A stretch of DNA of 64,000 nt from Aphidius gifuensis. Taxonomy: Eukaryota; Arthropoda; Insecta; Hymenoptera; Braconidae. Within the stretch, counting starts at the first letter, position 1. Each line of letters opens with the position of its first letter. The stretch spans positions 16,829,679-16,893,678 of the forward strand of contig NC_057789.1 of the NCBI RefSeq assembly GCF_014905175.1, given 5' to 3'. The notes under the pieces are model-generated. The model ran no database searches. It was not told the origin of the DNA and saw only the letters and a list, made by a program, of their open reading frames with translations. Shown one piece after another: positions 11,000-22,970 of the stretch. A program made the translations under genes and the position numbers.

Positions 11000-12430
11000 A
11001 ATAAATACACAAAAAATGATTTAGAGAGATTTACCACTGCTATTCTCTTATGAACACTGGTACGCCATCTAGTATAATTCAATTGTAAGTTGTTTATAAT
11101 TCAATTATAAAAATTGTTACTTTTGACGTCAATTTGACATGAGGAATTAAAAAAATTGACTTCAATTTCTACCTGGGTTTTTCAATAATTTATCCCGATG
11201 ATATTCTGGTTAGGATTTGATGTATAGTATTTATATGAATAATATTGATTCGTCAACTATTATGACGTTACTTTTGTAATGCCTTATATATCATAAAAAC
11301 CATAAAAAATAACGCTGGTAAATGCTGAGCTTTGCATGGACGCGATACTTCTTCTTTCGACTACCCTGTGAAAAAAAAGTTGCACACTAAAATTAAGTAA
11401 AATAAATGATCCGATATGAACATATAAATCTTGTAAAATATAAAAATGAACAAACAATTCGTTTATTATAAAAACAGCATTATTGTATTTCTTTTTATTT
11501 TATAATATACACTTCTCAATTATCATTTTATTTCTATAGCAGTATCAAACAATTTCCCTTCTTTGACGTTATCAATTAGATTACGTTCAATTTACAACAT
11601 TATCTTATAATTCTAATAACTTTTTCATAGGTTGTTATATCTCTGGGTATGCGAGAATGCCATAACAATAATAGTACATTGTGATACGAGTGTGTAAAGC
11701 AGGGCTTTCTCAAACGCTGTGAATGAGAAAGAACCCTACTTATATGCAGATGTGTCACAGACGTTTTTTCTTTACGTAGGCATTTTTATCTCTACTTCAA
11801 TATACGTTTGCATTGGTGAAGCAGCTGTTATCTTACTTTACACTTACTCATCTTTTATATTTTACTTCACAAAGTGTTTTTTCACTTCAGTAATGCGAAA
11901 GGCGTGTCAAAGTGGGATAATGGCCTGCTTCACCGACGTAGATGCGTTCGATAAAGTAATGATAACAATGCTACAGTAAGGGAAGACTATAAGATTAATT
12001 AGTGTAAGACGTTATAAAAATATAAAATCACTTTCGTTTTTGCTTTCGCTCAAACAATACACGATGTATTTACAAAATGATTTATAAAAATGCTTGTGAT
12101 TTTATAAAAACGATCAAACGAAATTTTTTGTATTTAGCTATGTTTAAGGCCACTCTTGGTAAATCAACATAATAAACTCTAGCTTAATGTATCAATAAAA
12201 CTTGAATAGAATAACTTAAGATCAAACTCACTTTAAAATAAAAAATAAAAATTCGATTGTCTTCATTCGAAAAAGCTCAACGAAATTCCTAATTGAATAT
12301 CCAAATACTTTATCCAGTACAACAGTTCTATTACTAAAATACTTTCTTTCATTTTTAATCATTAGCACACTAATAGAAAAAAATGCTATTGTTATTTTCT
12401 ATATTTTCAAAAAATTGCGATATTTATTGG
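11000..12430. other. AT-rich intergenic sequence; possible hairpin element near 11660-11760
   Basis: Mostly low-complexity. At 11700-11745 GGGCTTTCTCA is followed by TGAGAAAGAACCC, a short hairpin. The 86-residue frame at 11719-11979 runs through it but has hydrophobic, low-complexity composition and no recognised family, so it is not called a gene. Confidence 0.4.
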
Positions 12431-12639
12431 AAAGAAAATTATATCCGTTAAATTGGAATAAAAGAGTAGCGGCAACAAAATACGTTGGTGTGCGTGTTGG
12501 TACACACAACTTTATATTTATCGAAAGATGACTGGATCGTCTAACCAACAAAATTAGTGAGGTGTTGGAGACACTAAAGATAATAGGAATCGTTACGTAA
12601 AACGCCAGATTTTATTGATAAAATCATTGCGCCCTGGCA

Positions 12640-13500
12640 GAAGACGTCAGAACAAATTGAGAGCGTTTAAGCTTTAAAATGAGCGTTATTCCAATATCAG
12701 TCTAATCGCTATTCAATAGCAAAATAACGCCATAATTATGAAGCCCCTAATTCGAATATAAACAGATAAATTAGATGATGATACTTTTCAAAAAATTGTC
12801 CATACAATTTAAACACATAAACGATTCCTATACTAGATTTTATTATAAATAATTTGTCGATTCTAAAATGGAACCTTTTCAGGTTATAAAACAAGTTATG
12901 CCATAAGTTAAATCAGATGGAAAACCAGAATCATGGAAATTATTTATTAAATATTGATTTTATGATAAATATTATTATTTTGAGGTAATATATTGTTTAA
13001 TATGCAAAAAAAAAAAAATTCTGTTAAGATCAATCAACTAGCATACAATTGCAAATCAATAGCAAAATATTTTGTAATATCAAAATATCAATATATTTAT
13101 TTTGATTTGTATATTGATATAACAATATATTTTCTGAAATGACAATATTTATGAAAAAAAAAAAAAACAGAAAAAAAAAAAAAAAACAATATTTAATGAA
13201 CAATATCCATGATTTTGGTTTACTATTGATTTGCTACTGAAATGCTATCGAACGCCTGTTGATCAATCAGGTGGCCGACCTCATTTTAGAATTGGTGATA
13301 ATAAAATATAGTTTAAAAAATGATAACGTGTTCAAATGTATAATTTTTTTTTTTATGTTTCATCATCTGATTAATTTGTTTATATTCAAAAAAAATGCTT
13401 CATTTTTATTTTGCTATTGAAGAGCGATTGGACCGCTATTAAAATAGCGCCGATTCCAATATATTGAGTTTTTTGCCAGAGCAGAGGTTGTTAGGCGCTG
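12640..13500. repeat. Diverged inverted-repeat element
   Basis: The sequence at about 12650-12790 (TCATCTAATTTATCTG, TTTTGCTATTGAATAGCGAT and GCCAGGGCG when read on the minus strand) reappears in plus orientation at about 13350-13490 (TCATCTGATTAATTTG, TTTTGCTATTGAAGAGCGAT, GCCAGAGCA). A second inner pair around 13020-13075 and 13215-13270 shares ATTGATTTGCTA and TTGATCAATCA words. This is an old foldback element with no coding content. Confidence 0.6.
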
Positions 13501-13530
13501 TTGACGTCACAGACAAAACTGAGACTTGGC

Positions 13531-14516
13531 TACACTGTAAAGAATTGATCCAGGCAAGTTCTGTTTTAAATGGGCATTTTAAAAAATTTTACCCGATTTT
13601 GACGAAAAAGTTATTTTAAAGGTATTTCGACCTCCCGATTTCAATAAAAATATTTAAAACATTCTATACCCCTGCGAAAGGGTTAAAAAAAATTAATTAA
13701 AAATAAAATTATCGATTCAAAAAATTTTTTTTTAGTCATATTATAAATTAAATAAACTATCGTATGCTCATAATAATATTGCTATTTCTATTTTCTCGCG
13801 GCCCGTAATTATTTTTGGGGGAAAAGGGGTGGTTTTTTCGGGAAAATGTCCTACAACGAAATTAATGTACTACGATTAAAGAAAATTTTCCCGTTTTTAT
13901 TTTTTTTTCCGTCGATTATTGAGAAAGTTATTTGTGATTTTTCCGTGATTTGAGAGAATTGATTGAAATCGAATTTAAAAGTTTATGTAACTAATACTAT
14001 TACGGTGCGTGTAACTACAACAGCTGTGTGTGCGTGTGTGCGTCTAGTCGGGTACAGTCGAGTAGCGTCGGGTAACGTCGGGTCAAAATAAAACTGTCTC
14101 TCTTTTTTATATATCTATCGCGATCGCGCAGGAGAGTTTTGAGTGGTGACTCGTGAGGGGAAACGCGTTAATCAAAAAATATAAAACTTTAAAAATTAAT
14201 TACGCGAAAACGGATGGTTGAAAAAAAAAACTTATAAAACTAACCCCCCCCTAAAATATTATTCTCTACAACTTTTATTTGGAACATTTTTATCTTATTC
14301 TAACATAGATCGCGGAATCAATAATTTTATTTTTAATTAATTTTTTTTAACCCTTTCCCAGGGGCATAGAATTTTTTAAAAAATTTTATTGAAATCGGGA
14401 GGTCGAAATACCTTTAAAATAATTTTTTCGTCAAAATCGGGTAAAATTTTTGAAATGCCCATTCAAAACAGAACGTGCCTGGATCAAATTAAAGCGCGAC
14501 TTGCTTGCACTCTGTA
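13531..14516. mobile_element. TIR element with about 170 bp inverted arms
   Basis: The left arm (13531-13740) and right arm (14320-14516) are inverted copies. Each contains GATCCAGGCA, TTTTACCCGATTTTGACG, AAAGGTATTTCGACCTCCCG and a CCCTTTC/GGGG block. The termini are TACACTGTAAAG and TACAGAGTGCAAG. The interior is non-coding and carries a GT-rich run with repeated GTCGGGTA-type words at 14045-14085. It is a non-autonomous, MITE-like element. Confidence 0.75.
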
Positions 14517-16276
14517 CAATATTAGTCCAAGTTAGTGTGTGTAGGTGTGTGTGCCAGCCATATGTTGCTACATCTAATTTTATTAGAGATTTTAAATGGA
14601 AACTTATTATTGACCTATCGAAAAATTTTATTTTTCAATTGATCAACGAAACTTGACTTCTAGTATAGACTCTTTTTATAGTATATCTATTTTTTGAAAA
14701 TGATGAAGATGCCTACAAGAGCTAATGTTGAATATTATTTTTAATAAAATAATTATGAAAACTTCCTCCGAACAACATGAAAAGATAAATATAACATCAT
14801 ATTGACAATTTGAAAATCTGACTCTGTAAAAAATTTCAGAACATTGTCATTATCTTTAAAAAAAACAATCAATATGAGTAAAAATCGTCATCATTTGAGC
14901 GATCCTTTTGAAATATAGACTGGTTAACTTAATTGAGATGAGTTTTTTTTTATCAAAATGAATAGTAACAATAAATAAATAAAACAAAGCAATAAATTTT
15001 GAAAATTAACCAAAATGTATTTTTGAATTTGCCAATATTCAATTAACTTTTTCAATTTATATAAGTACAATTTTTTTGGTTCTTGAACGAAATATACCTG
15101 AAGGAGATTTCTAGCCTAACCTAATTTAAGATTATCTTGTAAAATCTTGTTCGCTACTCCGCGAACCATCACGCATGAACAGAACATTAATAAACTGTTT
15201 ATGCTGATGGAGAAAATTTTATTTTTTCATATTTATATGTAAAATTACTTCGATAAAAAAAATTATTTATTATATTTTGGAACAATATTCAACAATAAAA
15301 TTATTGTTGGAACATTTTTTTTCCAACTAATGAATAAATTCATTGAAAAGAGTCAATGTTGTTCCAGCTTAATCGATTATTTATCGAACTCGATTAAAAT
15401 AGCTTTCAAAATGAACAGAAAGCTTGCTTTCTGCTCCGAAAATAATCTCTTAAACCTAAAAAAATACAAACGGTCTGAATCTTGAAAAATTATGTCCAAA
15501 TGGCAACAGTTTTCAGGAAAAGGAAATATTTTTCTTTAACTTGAAGCCCCAAATTACAAAAAAAAATCAGCTAGATTGTAGCATTTTTCTCTCAACAATA
15601 GCAATTGTTTGTGTTAGTGTGCTAGCAGATAGAAATAGTAACAGGTACCTGAGGCATATAATTCTTGAACTAATTTGTTTCATTTCAAAATTGAAAAATT
15701 AAATAATATAAAAAGACATAATTCTTTAAAAAAAACTATGCGTTTCAAAAATTTATAATATACAAATCTAGTCATATGAACTAAAACGTAAAAAAATTTT
15801 GGCACATATTTAAAACTTAATGAACAATAACTGTGAAGTTGAAAAAAGTAATAAATGCTCCAATTATGGTTGACTCTGAATTATTGAAATTCTCGTAAAT
15901 TATATTTTTTAGACTTATTTTTCAAATGAAATAACTATCTAAACTGTCAATTTTTTTTCAATTTATTCTCCTATTCATTTTTTGAGACAACAAATGTCAA
16001 AGCAAAGAGTTATCCAATATACAAAATCATGCTGTCAGAATATTTAAAATCAAGCATAAATCACGTAAAACCACAACTAAATATTGTTTAACGTTATTTA
16101 CTTTTTTAGATTATTGATTTTTAGTCACTTTTAATATCAAGTAATTAACATTTTTTGTTAGCAGCAAATAAAAAAACCTTTATTTAAATGATCTAAAATA
16201 AAAATTTTATTGATTTAAAATCTTAAAAATTAAATAAGTTGATTTGAAATTACACCATGGTGTCATAAAAATTCTT
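14517..16276. other. AT-rich sequence without recognised gene
   Basis: No sustained frame, tRNA or repeat partner was noticed in this 1.76 kb stretch. Confidence 0.5.
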
Positions 16277-16381
16277 TATGTTACAAGGGCAGTGGGAATA
16301 ATGTGTAAATTTCCAAAGCGTAAGAGGGGTAGTGCGTTTTTTGGAAATTCACACATTATTACCACTGTCTCTAGTAACATA
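16277..16381. repeat. 105 bp palindromic MITE (copy A)
   Basis: The element starts TATGTTACAAGGGCAGTGG and ends with the near inverse CCACTGTCTCTAGTAACATA. Inside, AATGTGTAAATTTCCAAA pairs with TTTGGAAATTCACACATT around a short GTAAGAGGGGTAGTGCG loop. An almost identical copy of the same length lies at 31906-32010. Confidence 0.85.
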
Positions 16382-16505
16382 AAATATAGTTCGATACATG
16401 TGCCCAATCAGAGAGCCCTCTCACAACTCGCCAAGGCTCGTGCTTGCCCCTCCAGATTCGTTGTGAGCACACTCTTTGCTTGGGCACTTGTAACGAAATA
16501 TACTA
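16379..16505. repeat. Palindromic repeat sharing arms with 35499-35575 (copy A)
   Basis: The left arm ATATAGTTCGATACATGTGC and right arm GGGCACTTGTAACGAAATATA are inverted relatives. CTCTCACAAC and GTTGTGAGCAC form an inner pair. A shorter version at 35499-35575 keeps both outer arms. It directly abuts the preceding MITE. Confidence 0.65.
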
Positions 16506-17591
16506 TTAAGAATAACCCCTCTTGTCGGAGTTGACATCTTTTATACGCAAGGATCGATGAATCCTGACATTTCTGTTCTTAACAATTTTATTTCCTGGTA
16601 GAACACCCTGAATTGACTATCAATTTATTATTTATTTGTTGTGCTTGGAAAACGAAATTAGTTAAGATTTCGAGATTTTTTTCTCAACATAGTTTTCAAA
16701 ATAAACTTTTGAACACTAAAATTTTTTTGTTCTTTCCAGAAGCAAGATGCAAATAGACAGAGGCTTCAAAAATCACTAGGGCATCCAAAAATCAGGATAG
16801 CGAACTTGGGAAAATTTCTGACATTTTGTTATAGAAGATGTCATTATTGTTATAACGTTAAGCCGTGTCTTCAAATTAATAAGGTAACTTCCAACTATTT
16901 TATTTCTAGGCTATTATCTTGGATTTTGGATGTCCAAGTGATGCTTTGAAGGCAACAGCCAGCATATATCATTGTATGTAGAGTATGATCTACACTTTAC
17001 TTGCTAGCGTATATCTGTTCACACACATATTACTAAAGAACTTTTCAAGCAGTAGTACGTGAATATGGCTTGGAATCAACCTTAACGACTAAAAAGATAG
17101 GTAAAGATAAAAAAAAGCACAACCGTCATTAATAGTAGCAGCTGGCATTGAAAAAATTGGGCATTTTCAAACAACAATGCCCATGAAAATAAATCAATAG
17201 AAAAAATTTTTGAAGCATGCTCATTAATAGTTAATGTAACTGATAATACTGCTAGGTTGCTTGCTTGTCTATAATGAATGAAAAAAAAATATTAAAATTC
17301 GACGATGCACATAGTAATTATGTTTCATAATGATAAATAATTTGTCGATATTTTAATATTGTTTCTTCGTCAGCAGTTGGTTTTCAATTTTTCTTTTTTG
17401 TGATTATCTGATGCCTGTTTTCTCAAATGACACTTCAACAGAAACAAAACATTTAATAAATGTGACTCAATAGATTAAAAACTTAATCAAATAGACGGAT
17501 TCAGTTAAATTCTTACTTAAAAATATATAGAACTAAACCAGTCAGCTTCATTAAATATTCCAGAACAAAATGAATGATAAAGATAATATCG
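16506..17591. other. Downstream flank of the zinc-finger gene
   Basis: AT-rich sequence that should contain the 3' UTR of the minus-strand gene at 17592. A minus-strand AATAAA (plus-strand TTTATT) is visible at about 16900. No other gene was seen. Confidence 0.4.
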
Positions 17592-18989
17592 TCATTCAGT
17601 TTTAACAGTGAATGAATCTAGCAAATGAGTTGAACTCTCATTATCATTTTCTTCACATTTATTTTGTCCATCTGAGTATCTAGCATGTGTTCTGAGGTGC
17701 CTGGTGATCATGTCTCTTCGACAGGCAGCGTAGACACATTGCGGACATTTGTATGGTTTTTCTCCGGTATGAGTTCTCTGATGAGTGCTCAAATGGTCCG
17801 ATCTGCTGAATACTTGTCCACATACTCTACATGTGTAGGGTTTGACTCCAGTATGTAATCTCATATGCCTTGTCAGCATGTCAGATCTTGCAAAACTTCG
17901 GTTACAAACATCACAGCAGTATGCTTTTGCAGACGCATCTTTGGATCCTTGTTTTCTGTGCCTAGAAGCCATGTGTTTTGCAAGTCTATCATGAAGACTA
18001 AACATCTGTCCACAAACTGGACAAACGTAAGCCACATCGGTTCCAGGAGGCATTTCCTCAACGACAGGTGACACTTCTAAATTATAACGAAAAGCAACAG
18101 TCTCTTTTGTTGTTGGTGATGCGACATCACCACGAACTACTGGAACACTCACAGTTGTTTTGCTAACAAGACCAGGTGATAGCAGTTGAAGTGTTGCTGG
18201 CCTGTTCATATTCAAGTTTTTCATGGATAAATCTAATGGTGATTCTTGTGGGCAAGTACTAAGATTTTCTAAGTAGTCACTTTTGACAATGTGGCAATTT
18301 TTTTCAAGTGGCAGTTGATCCCAAGTTATATTTAAGTCCAAATGAGTTGTCCTTTTATCAGCTGTTGGCAGATACTTTGTGTGCAAATAGTGCTCAAAAG
18401 TGTAAGGAAATGGTGAAACTGGCGTCAGTCGGCTCGAATCAAGAGGCTTTGCTGCAGTTGAAGAGGCAAGAGAACGCGATTTGGATAAAGGTAGCATGAT
18501 AGTAGGAATCGAACAATCCACGCAGCTATAATCCGCAAATTTTAAAAATGGTCTATGATAACTTCGAAGACTGATAGACAGCTGATTTTTCCGATTTTTT
18601 TCATTGTTTTCTGGAATTCTTTCTTCCGTTAGGTACTCTATTGGTTCTTCTTTCACTTTCTGTGTGAGAGTTAATTCAGACTTTTCAAGCCTTGAAAAAC
18701 CTATCGGGGGCCTCAAAGAACTGAAAATATCCTCTTCTTCTTCCTCTTCTTCTTCTGATGCTAATAACGTAGATTCAAAACGATTTGATAATTCGTTTTC
18801 ATTTGGAAGATTTTTATGGGCCTGAAGATTATCTAAGACTTGGTTCAAACGCCTTCTTTTACGAAGAGATAAATGATTCCGATTGGCTGATGGTACTTTC
18901 GTGTTATCATTGACACAAGAAGGTAAAGTCTTCTTTGGACCTGGTGGCGCAGCCACGGCATCAACAACGACACTCTCAGCCATAGTCAT
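17592..18989 (-). CDS. klu: klumpfuss-like EGR/WT1-type C2H2 zinc-finger transcription factor
   Basis: An uninterrupted 465-residue frame. It has an N-terminal basic cluster (RKRRR, residues 43-47, likely nuclear localisation), an acidic run of eight Glu (79-86), a PLDLS motif at 251-255 (the canonical CtBP co-repressor docking motif) and four C2H2 fingers near the C-terminus: about 323-344, 359-379, 387-407 and 415-435. Finger 3 has the RSDHLSTH recognition helix and finger 2 has RSDMLTRH, the EGR/WT1 pattern, which implies a GC-rich target. The C-terminal finger order and CRRDMITRH sequence fit Drosophila Klumpfuss, a nuclear regulator of neural-lineage and leg development. The protein is shorter than fly Klu, which is rich in homopolymers. 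The chosen start is MTMAES at 18989; the frame is open further up to a stop at 19074-19076 without another Met, so a spliced 5' exon is possible. A related EGR/WT1 paralogue is the main alternative. Confidence 0.85.
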   Translation of the reverse strand: MTMAESVVVDAVAAPPGPKKTLPSCVNDNTKVPSANRNHLSLRKRRRLNQVLDNLQAHKNLPNENELSNRFESTLLASEEEEEEEEDIFSSLRPPIGFSRLEKSELTLTQKVKEEPIEYLTEERIPENNEKNRKNQLSISLRSYHRPFLKFADYSCVDCSIPTIMLPLSKSRSLASSTAAKPLDSSRLTPVSPFPYTFEHYLHTKYLPTADKRTTHLDLNITWDQLPLEKNCHIVKSDYLENLSTCPQESPLDLSMKNLNMNRPATLQLLSPGLVSKTTVSVPVVRGDVASPTTKETVAFRYNLEVSPVVEEMPPGTDVAYVCPVCGQMFSLHDRLAKHMASRHRKQGSKDASAKAYCCDVCNRSFARSDMLTRHMRLHTGVKPYTCRVCGQVFSRSDHLSTHQRTHTGEKPYKCPQCVYAACRRDMITRHLRTHARYSDGQNKCEENDNESSTHLLDSFTVKTE

Positions 18990-20080
18990 TGATGATGTAC
19001 GGCACCCACCGCCTGGGCTCTTGGTTATGTCTGCGATAATTATGATCGCCCCTTTAACGATTCTTACTCCACACTATAACAAAATTTCGTTTAAATTATT
19101 CATGTGTCAGATCAAAATTTTTCTATCAATTTTTTAAATGAAATAGTTAATAAATATGAGAAAAATAAAGTAATTTTTTTATTGAGGCTATTATTTATGA
19201 ATAATCAAGCCTTTTTTGAAGTTCTTTCTCATTCAGTCTGTCAAAAAGATGAAATAGTTACTTAAAAAATTTTCTCATGTCATTTATTCATATTGTGTTT
19301 ACTTTTCGAGATAATTGAGGTCAAAGTTGAAAGCATAAACTCACTATTTGACGTATAGCAAAAGCTTTTTTCAAGAACATTAAATTTACTGTCAGTTTTT
19401 TTGTCTTGAATTTACAGACTTTTAAAAATAATAGATATCAATTTTTCTGGTGCCGTTTTTTAAATATATGTTTTTTAATAAATAAATATTGTAGTTATTA
19501 CTCGATTCTATAAGCCAACCATCTCTCTCTTTCTCTCATGTAAACTCTCTTGCACAGTTACATCAAGTAAGCCCAAGTGAAAATGCTCTGTCGAATCAAC
19601 ATCGGACCCGACTTATTTTGAAGATAACATGTATATTGTTTAACATGATACATTGTGTAAGCATAGGGAAAGTTTTTTAGATTCAACACGTTATCTCAAT
19701 ATTAAGTTGATTTTATTAGTAAATTTCTACCGGTTGACGCGGTAATTGGTTTATTGGGATAGATAAGTTAACACACATAATCACAACATTTTTCTACTGA
19801 AAAGAACATATTTAAGGCATTAAGGGCACCAATTCATTTTTCGTATAAAACATGACTGGATGCGCGATCTTTTGGAACCTCAAATTTATCGGGAAACGGT
19901 GAATTCAGTTCCACCAGATGTGACCAGGTACACATTCGAATGTATATAAACGGTCGGAAAACAATGGCCTAGGGGGTAACCATGGGGTACCACGGAACTG
20001 AATTCACCTAGGTCCTGCAATTTACATACAGCCTTCAAGAAACCTGAACATACAAAAACAATTTTTTTTTTCTTCAATAT
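18990..20080. other. 5' flank of the zinc-finger gene
   Basis: For a minus-strand gene this is leader, promoter or first intron. It includes CT-rich runs near 19525-19545. No further exon could be recognised. Confidence 0.4.
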
Positions 20081-20082
20081 TA

Positions 20083-20912
20083 CACGGAGAGAAATCCGCA
20101 GCAAATATTACTGTAGTGGTACAGTATAATCTCTCTATAGTGACATCGTCGGGGCTCAAATTCTCGGAATTTATTATAGAGAGCGTCTCCCACTCTAGCG
20201 TCGAGGGTAATTGAGTGAGCGCGACGGATAGAATAATAAAAAGAGAAAGAATATACTACGTCACACACCGATACACCAACACAAGTAGGGACATTCTGGA
20301 GTGAGGGAAAAAATTCTCCTACGCTGACGCTCGATGTCACTATAGAGAATGTCACTATAGAGAGATTATACTGTATCGTAAAAATCATAGCTGACGTCAT
20401 TAAAGCGACTAATTCCCACTTATTATAATGATTATTATTATATTTCATCTAAATTTTTTACTGTAGTCTACCGGAATTTTTGGAGTTCTCGAGTTAATGG
20501 TATACTTTATGCCAGAAATTACTGTAGTGTACAGCAGGTTTTCCCGCCAGATGACACGAATATTTATTGGAAATCAAGTGTGTTCCTAACCTCTTCTAAA
20601 AAAGTTTATTGTTTTTATTTTATTCATGAATCTAAATAAAAATGCGGTGAAACACATGAAAATTATAAAATGGTTTATTTTTTTAAAATTAATAAACACG
20701 TTACATTTTTATTTTGATGTTTAAACAATAAGGTTTTTATTTAATTTTTTGTGTTGTTTTTTTGTTTTGTTTTGATTAAAATTACTGTAGTGTAGTAGGA
20801 AATTCTAGTCGATCCTGGTGGCCTCCCCACGCAACTTCTCAATTTCCAGTAAAACTACAGTAAAATTTGTTTGATACTCTACAGCATCATTTGCTGCGGA
20901 TTTCTCTCCGTG
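20083..20912. mobile_element. TIR element with CACGGAGAG ends and TA target duplication
   Basis: The left end CACGGAGAGAAATCCGCAG (from 20083) is matched perfectly by its inverse ending at 20912, flanked by TA on both sides, as in Tc1/mariner-type insertion. The perfect TIR is about 24 bp and no transposase is present. ACTGTAGTG-type words recur inside at 20110, 20520 and 20785. A second element is nested at 20122-20373. Confidence 0.8.
20122..20373. mobile_element. Pogo-like MITE nested in the preceding element
   Basis: The ends CAGTATAATCTCTCTATAG and the inverse TATAGAGAGATTATACTG are flanked by TA. The CAGTATAAT start is that of pogo-type TIRs. A second internal copy of the TCACTATAGAGA word sits at about 20337. 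It is 252 bp long and non-coding. Confidence 0.75.
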
Positions 20913-20914
20913 TA

Positions 20915-21738
20915 GTTTTCAAAAAGGAAAAAATTAAATAAAAAATCGAATCTACAGACATTCCGCGTTTTTTCGATTGATGGATTTTGAAAATAATAAC
21001 TATATTAGAAAAAATATCAATTGTTATTTTTTCGAGGTCGTTACACATTTGGAATTCGGCATGTCAATTTTGTGCGAGATTTGAAAAATGGAGAATGAGA
21101 AACGATAACCAAAAAAAAAAAAAAAAAAAAAAATAGAGAGTAACGATACACATAAACACATATCTGTGTAACATAAAAAAAGGGAGAAATGAATTTAAAA
21201 TAAAAATGTTAATGTTTAAACCATCGAGACTGGTCTTGTTTTTATATGAGAATATAAACAATAATATCGACAAAATGAGAAAATGATATTATTTATTTAT
21301 CAATAGAACGATAATACTACACGATACTACAAATTTTTTTATGAATTCAATATTATAAATGATTGAAGTATGAATTATTATTATTGACACTTATTAAAAA
21401 TTGACATTTGACATTTTATTGACTATAAAAATTATAATGTATTGAAACCACGAGTTTAAGATACATAAAAAACTAAATTATTTCTTCCGGGATAAAAAAA
21501 TCATGTATTGAAAAAGTATAGAATGTATATAGAATTATTAAAAATGAATAAAAACAGTATTTAAACATATAAAAGTATAACCGGTAGTTAATCGTGAGTA
21601 TTGAAAATGTATGGAAACTCAAAACTGTAAAAATATTAGTCCCCTAAAAAACTTAGAATAATTTACTCTAATTAAAGGTGTTTAATTATTAAACTATTAT
21701 TGTTAAAATTATAATTAAGCAATCATAGTTATTACACA
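20915..21738. other. AT-rich spacer with an A-run
   Basis: A run of about 22 A lies at 21112-21133. No gene-like frame was seen. Confidence 0.5.
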
Positions 21739-22425
21739 ATAAATGCAAAATGAATGGAAAAGATATTGGCAAATGTATTTAAGGAAAGGATGTAGCAAAA
21801 TAAATTAATTTGTACTCTAAATTAGTTCCTTAGCCATTTGCCACAATTATATCTGTTTATTATGTCAGATATAGCTAAAAAGTTGATGAAGACATTTGCA
21901 AATAGCTTTTTAATTGATTAACAATGGCAAATGTATCTAAGGAAAGGATGAAACCAAATAAATTAATTAACAGTCTAGATTAATTCCTCACCAATAATTT
22001 CTATAATAAATTGAAATAATTGTGGCCAATGGCTGAGGATATTATAATCTAAACTAATAATTTAATTATTTGGTTTTATCCTTTTCTTAACAACATTTGC
22101 CATAATTGATTAATTCAAAAGCTATTGGGAAATGTTGCTAAGGAAAGGATGAAAGCAAATAAATTAATTCAATTAATCATTTAATTAATTTCCTTAGCAA
22201 TATTTCCTATAATAAATAAAAATAATTATGGCAAAATCTGTTGCGGAATTAATGAAGACTATGAATTAATTTATTTGGTTACATCGTTTTATTAGCAACA
22301 TTTGCCAATGGCTTTTTAATTAATCAATTATGAAAAATATAGCTAAGAAAAGGATGTAGCCAAATAAATTAATGAGTAGCCAAAATTAATTTCTCAGCTA
22401 TTTGCCATAATGATTTTAATTTGCT
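21739..22425. repeat. Diverged hairpin-array repeat, CTAAGGAAAGGATG family
   Basis: Repeats of GGCAAATGTATYTAAGGAAAGGATG followed by AAATAAATTAATT alternate with inverted CCTTAGCAATATTTCC-type arms at about 21770, 21830, 21930, 22000, 22080, 22135, 22190, 22300 and 22350. The words are related to, but diverged from, the 27.6 kb array. Confidence 0.7.
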
Positions 22426-22914
22426 AAGCAATGCACTGATAATAATTGGTTATTTTCCAATTTACTCTTCAGTTAAGAATTTTCAAAATTTTTTCGAAAA
22501 AATTCAATTTTTCCATTTTACACAATATTAAGGTTGAATGTAAATAGAATTTCCAACTATACGATTTTCGAATTTTTGGTCTCATATAAAAGCCAGAATA
22601 ATTATCTATTTTGTTGATTTTTTTCAGAATTTTACACAACGGTTTTTTTTAGATAATTAATGTCAAAGTTGACAACTTTAACACGTAGGTATAGGGACTG
22701 AACACACATTTTCTTCTCTAGCTCAAAAAGTTTCTATACGATTTTACTCAATTTACTATCAGTTTGTACTTCTTTACAATACGGATTTTTGAAGCCCTCA
22801 ATGATCATTTTCTACAACGGATTTTAGAAGATATTCAATTATTAGAGTTAAAATTTTCTATCATTAGCGGTCATTCTCTTTCTTTTATTCGTCCTTCTGT
22901 CTCATGTTTCTTGG

Positions 22915-22970
22915 CTATGGTAGTATGTGTGTGTCTATCCAGATAGACTGCATACACACATACTACCAAG
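22915..22970. repeat. Short hairpin (GT/CA arms)
   Basis: TATGGTAGTATGTGTGTG pairs with CATACACACATACTACCA around TCTATCCAGATAGA, which is itself self-complementary. The stem is about 23 bp. Confidence 0.7.

Noticed and set aside
14450..14656. 68-residue frame at the right arm of a TIR element
   Set aside because: It runs across the inverted-repeat arm and its flank with no recognised motif.
16244..16534. 96-residue frame sharing words with 31894-32199 and 35408-35617
   Set aside because: The shared peptide words come from the two small palindromic repeat families, not from a conserved protein.
18308..19137. Plus-strand frames opposite the zinc-finger gene
   Set aside because: They are antisense shadows of the klumpfuss-like coding sequence.
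20080..20448. 122-residue minus-strand frame
   Set aside because: It spans the nested pogo-like MITE and its TIRs; not a gene.
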